Source: CAZEMR01 sp964513465 (GTDB lineage: Bacteria > Bacteroidota > Ignavibacteria > Kapaibacteriales > UBA2268). Taken from it: a stretch of 8,926 nucleotides of DNA. Made by a program: the position numbers and the translations under genes. Of this stretch, positions 7,126 through 8,926 are shown in pieces (the first letter of the stretch is position 1; every line of letters begins with the position of its first letter). The stretch covers positions 1-8,926 of the forward strand of contig CAZEMR010000103.1 of NCBI GenBank assembly GCA_964513465.1, read 5' to 3'. The notes under the pieces are model-generated. The model was not told the origin of the DNA. It did no database searches and saw only the letters and a program-made list of their open reading frames with translations.

Positions 7126-7557
7126 TTATAATAATATTGGATAACTGATATTAATTTCAAGATTATTGCTGTCTCTTGCTACTCCGATTTTCTGTATAAA
7201 TCCTGTGGCAGACGGCGGCGTGGCCGTAAGATTACCCGATGACGCGAGAAAATACACCGTGCCGGGCAATAGCCCCCAGCTCTGAAGATTCAAAGTCCCG
7301 GCGATCTTCACCTCCACATCCTCACCGGCGGTGGCCGAGTGCATCGTCATGCCGACAATCCTGCCCGCCTGATCCGCATCGGAATAATCCGCCAGAAACG
7401 CCTGACCGCCGGAAACGTAAACAGCTTTGTGGCCGCCGAGCGTCTCGCCAGCCTGAAACGTCGAAACATTCCCCAGCCCCGCGCTAAGCTCATCGGGCTT
7501 TATCGGGCCTGCCTCTTCGCGTCCGGACGCCGGGTCTATTTTAATTGGCAGCGACAT
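7126..7557 (-). CDS. Phage structural/decoration-like protein (143 aa)
   Basis: Starts at ATG 7557, which overlaps the stop of the 43-aa gene as TAATG; no strong ribosome site precedes it, so coupling is likely. Residues 1-30 are a polar lead (MSLPIKIDPASGREEAGPIK). Residues 31-143 form a beta-rich module: TFQAGETLGGHKAVYVSGG, then GRIVGM, SATAGEDVEVKIAGT, LLPGTVYFLASSGNL and FIQKIGVARDS, ending in ISYPILL. This matches, motif by motif, the C-terminal module of the 172-aa protein. The GEDVEVKIAGT-type strand and the YFLA strand are familiar from phage capsid-cement and fibre-associated proteins. I infer a virion decoration or fibre-attachment part; no enzymatic motif is present. Confidence 0.6.
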   Translation of the reverse strand: MSLPIKIDPASGREEAGPIKPDELSAGLGNVSTFQAGETLGGHKAVYVSGGQAFLADYSDADQAGRIVGMTMHSATAGEDVEVKIAGTLNLQSWGLLPGTVYFLASSGNLTATPPSATGFIQKIGVARDSNNLEINISYPILL

Positions 7558-7688
7558 TACTTAACATATTCCCAAATTTTTTTAATAGCCTTGCGTAAGT
7601 CCGCGATCGTGGCAGCTTTGTCGATGTCGGATTCGATCTTATCCCGCTTAGCTTTCGCTTTTTCATTCTTCAATTCTTTCCGTGCCAT
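7557..7688 (-). CDS. Small charged helical phage protein (43 aa)
   Basis: ATG at 7688 follows the upstream stop after a single base and has AAGG at 7698-7695 with 6-nt spacing, a better ribosome site than many larger genes here. The product is Lys/Arg-rich (ARKELKNEKAKAKRDKIES), then DIDKAATIADLRKAIKKIW, so a single amphipathic helix or coiled coil. Similar tiny proteins ending in a DLRxAI-type helix are often found among phage tail and fibre genes; their function is unknown to me. Its stop overlaps the start of the 143-aa gene as TAATG, so it is part of the same coupled set. A role as a small fibre-associated or chaperone peptide is possible but unproven. Confidence 0.65.
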   Translation of the reverse strand: MARKELKNEKAKAKRDKIESDIDKAATIADLRKAIKKIWEYVK

Positions 7689-7689
7689 T

Positions 7690-8829
7690 TTACACCTTCA
7701 AAAGATTTGCGATTGCGTGGATGTTTGCTTGTTTGGTCCCGTTTAATTCAATTTTGATTTTGTTCAAAACTCCGGACCCAGTTAACTCGGTAGAACCTCC
7801 AATAATATCTTTCAGTGTGCCTAACTCGGTAAGTCTTTCAAGTGTCATTTGATGCCATGTCGTCCCATCATCTTGTGTGGCATATGCCCTCAGATCAACA
7901 TTCAATGCAATATCGCCTGTAAGGTCTTCAAGTGTAAACATAATTTTTGATTCTGTTGCTGGGCTTGCGGTTGAATAGGGCTTCAGTATTAACTGAAAAT
8001 CGGCTAATGTTCTGCCAAGTGTAATATTATTTATAAATATGCTTTTTGAGCCTCCCGATTTGAGCATTATAGTAATATCGTTTTCAGATACTATACCTCC
8101 GTCTGCCCACGGTATATCAACAAAATGTTCTATTCCGTCATACCACATACTCATAAGTCCGTTTGACAAATCACGTTTGAAAAGATATTTATGTTCTCCC
8201 GTGATAGGAACAGTATGTTTTCTTGTCGATGTGTCCTGATAAATACCTCCGTCACTGGTTAATATCTTATACCTTCCAAAGCCTATTAAAGTATAATTGT
8301 CATAAATGTTCGGACCGCCTTTGATCTCCCCATCTATTTCAAGGTACAGCGGGTATGTACGGGCTTCCATTGACATAGGCTTATTCATCAGTACCCAACC
8401 ACCGGAAGCAAAAATATTTATTTTTTCGCCATCAGAACTAATAGAGCCGGAGGGAGTATTTTTATAAAAAGGTGACAGCGCGCTACAGTCATGGTTAAGC
8501 AATATATCCGTAATAGTCATTCGAGCGGACACATATCCTTCGGTATAACTATAAGTTCCAGATTCAATCGTGGATTCATTATCCAGATTGTCAATCCAGC
8601 CGAACGGGTAATCCTCTCGTTCCTGCGTGGTTTCGGCAAGCCTGCGGAATTCAGAGATAAGCCAGTTGTTTTCGATCCTGTCCAGATCGGACTTGCCTGC
8701 ATAATTGGCAAGCGCACTCGCATCGGCCTTCTCTGCCAACGCTGATTGCAGATCAGCCTGATCGGTGAGGGTGCCTTTAATATCGCCCCATTTGCCGCCC
8801 TGACCGGGGAATTGTATTACATTGCCCAT
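7690..8829 (-). CDS. Fibre-like phage protein with probable jelly-roll/lectin-like middle (379 aa)
   Basis: Starts at ATG 8829 with a modest ribosome site GAGAAG at 8839-8834 (spacing 4) and ends in TAA at 7692-7690. Residues 14-31 hold WGDIKGTLTDQADLQSAL, a segment typical of the N-terminal or shaft parts of tail fibre proteins, followed by a short helical linker (32-72). Residues about 80-272 are beta-rich and Gly/Asp/Asn-rich, with an order of strands reminiscent of concanavalin/LamG-like sandwiches (YLEIDGE at 162-168, then HKYLFKRD and MSMWYDGIEHF at 213-236). The C-terminal part, 311-379, contains VDLRAYATQDDGTTWHQMTL, then a Gly-rich turn and a final strand/helix, a layout seen at the ends of other phage surface proteins. 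I infer glycan or receptor binding, or a neck fibre. The gene body around 8.0-8.5 kb is AT-richer than the tail core. Confidence 0.65.
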   Translation of the reverse strand: MGNVIQFPGQGGKWGDIKGTLTDQADLQSALAEKADASALANYAGKSDLDRIENNWLISEFRRLAETTQEREDYPFGWIDNLDNESTIESGTYSYTEGYVSARMTITDILLNHDCSALSPFYKNTPSGSISSDGEKINIFASGGWVLMNKPMSMEARTYPLYLEIDGEIKGGPNIYDNYTLIGFGRYKILTSDGGIYQDTSTRKHTVPITGEHKYLFKRDLSNGLMSMWYDGIEHFVDIPWADGGIVSENDITIMLKSGGSKSIFINNITLGRTLADFQLILKPYSTASPATESKIMFTLEDLTGDIALNVDLRAYATQDDGTTWHQMTLERLTELGTLKDIIGGSTELTGSGVLNKIKIELNGTKQANIHAIANLLKV

Positions 8830-8830
8830 A

Positions 8831-8926
8831 TTACTTCTCGTAGATATAAATTAAAGTGTCTTTGCGTTCAACTTCTGTGCGCCGGATTGAATCAACTCGC
8901 ATATACCAGATATTGTAACCGTCCTG
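8831..8926 (-). CDS. C-terminal end of an unrecognised phage protein (partial)
   Basis: The last 31 codons of a frame entering from the right edge are visible, ending in TAA at 8833-8831, one base before the ATG of the fibre-like gene. The readable tail is DGYNIWYMRVDSIRRTEVER, then KDTLIYIYEK: alternating aromatic/hydrophobic and charged residues, probably beta strands. The tight junction places it in the same operon. No family can be assigned from so little sequence. Confidence 0.6.
   Translation of the reverse strand, partial: QDGYNIWYMRVDSIRRTEVERKDTLIYIYEK

Noticed and set aside
5610..8829. Diversity-generating retroelement target or invertible fibre segment
   Set aside because: I found no template/variable repeat pair, reverse transcriptase, invertase or flanking inverted repeats in the window.
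1..8926. tRNA, rRNA, CRISPR array, insertion sequence or attachment site
   Set aside because: No cloverleaf, repeat-spacer pattern, transposase or terminal repeats were seen; coding density is nearly complete on one strand.

Overview
The window is a late-gene (structural) segment of a tailed double-stranded DNA bacteriophage or prophage. Every supported gene lies on the minus strand, so the operon reads from the right end (8926) to the left end (1). The plus-strand open frames are antisense shadows. Nothing identifies the host beyond its being a bacterium that uses Shine-Dalgarno initiation: several starts are preceded by AAGGA, AAAGGA or GAGG. No tail-sheath-like gene sits beside the tail tube gene, so I infer a siphovirus-type, non-contractile tail.

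Layout in transcription order: (1) 8926-8831, C-terminal end of an unrecognised protein; (2) 8829-7690, a 379-aa fibre-like protein with a probable beta-sandwich middle; (3) 7688-7557, a 43-aa charged helical protein; (4) 7557-7126 and (5) 7114-6596, two small structural proteins that share a related C-terminal module; (6) 6596-5610, a parallel beta-helix protein; (7) 5596-5255, a 113-aa beta-rich protein; (8) 5235-4588, probable major tail (tube) protein; (9) 4522-3995, a G-like tail assembly chaperone; (10) 4044-3760, a T-like frame with no start codon that appears to be reached only by ribosomal frameshifting out of gene 9; (11) 3760-1, the tape measure protein, open for at least 1253 codons and running off the left edge.

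The right part (about 5.6-8.8 kb) looks like a surface, fibre or decoration cassette, and parts of it are visibly more AT-rich. The left part is the tail core: tube subunit, chaperone pair and tape measure in the order of lambda V-G-GT-H. The genes are tightly packed. There are three TAATG stop/start overlaps, stop codons that lead straight into AAGGA-type ribosome sites, and only one real gap (65 nt, 4523-4587), which holds a strong hairpin. The most interesting points are the cryptic T frame with its CTT-TTT-CGC candidate shift site, and the placing of fibre-like, beta-helix and paired decoration-like genes upstream of the tail tube gene instead of downstream of the tape measure.
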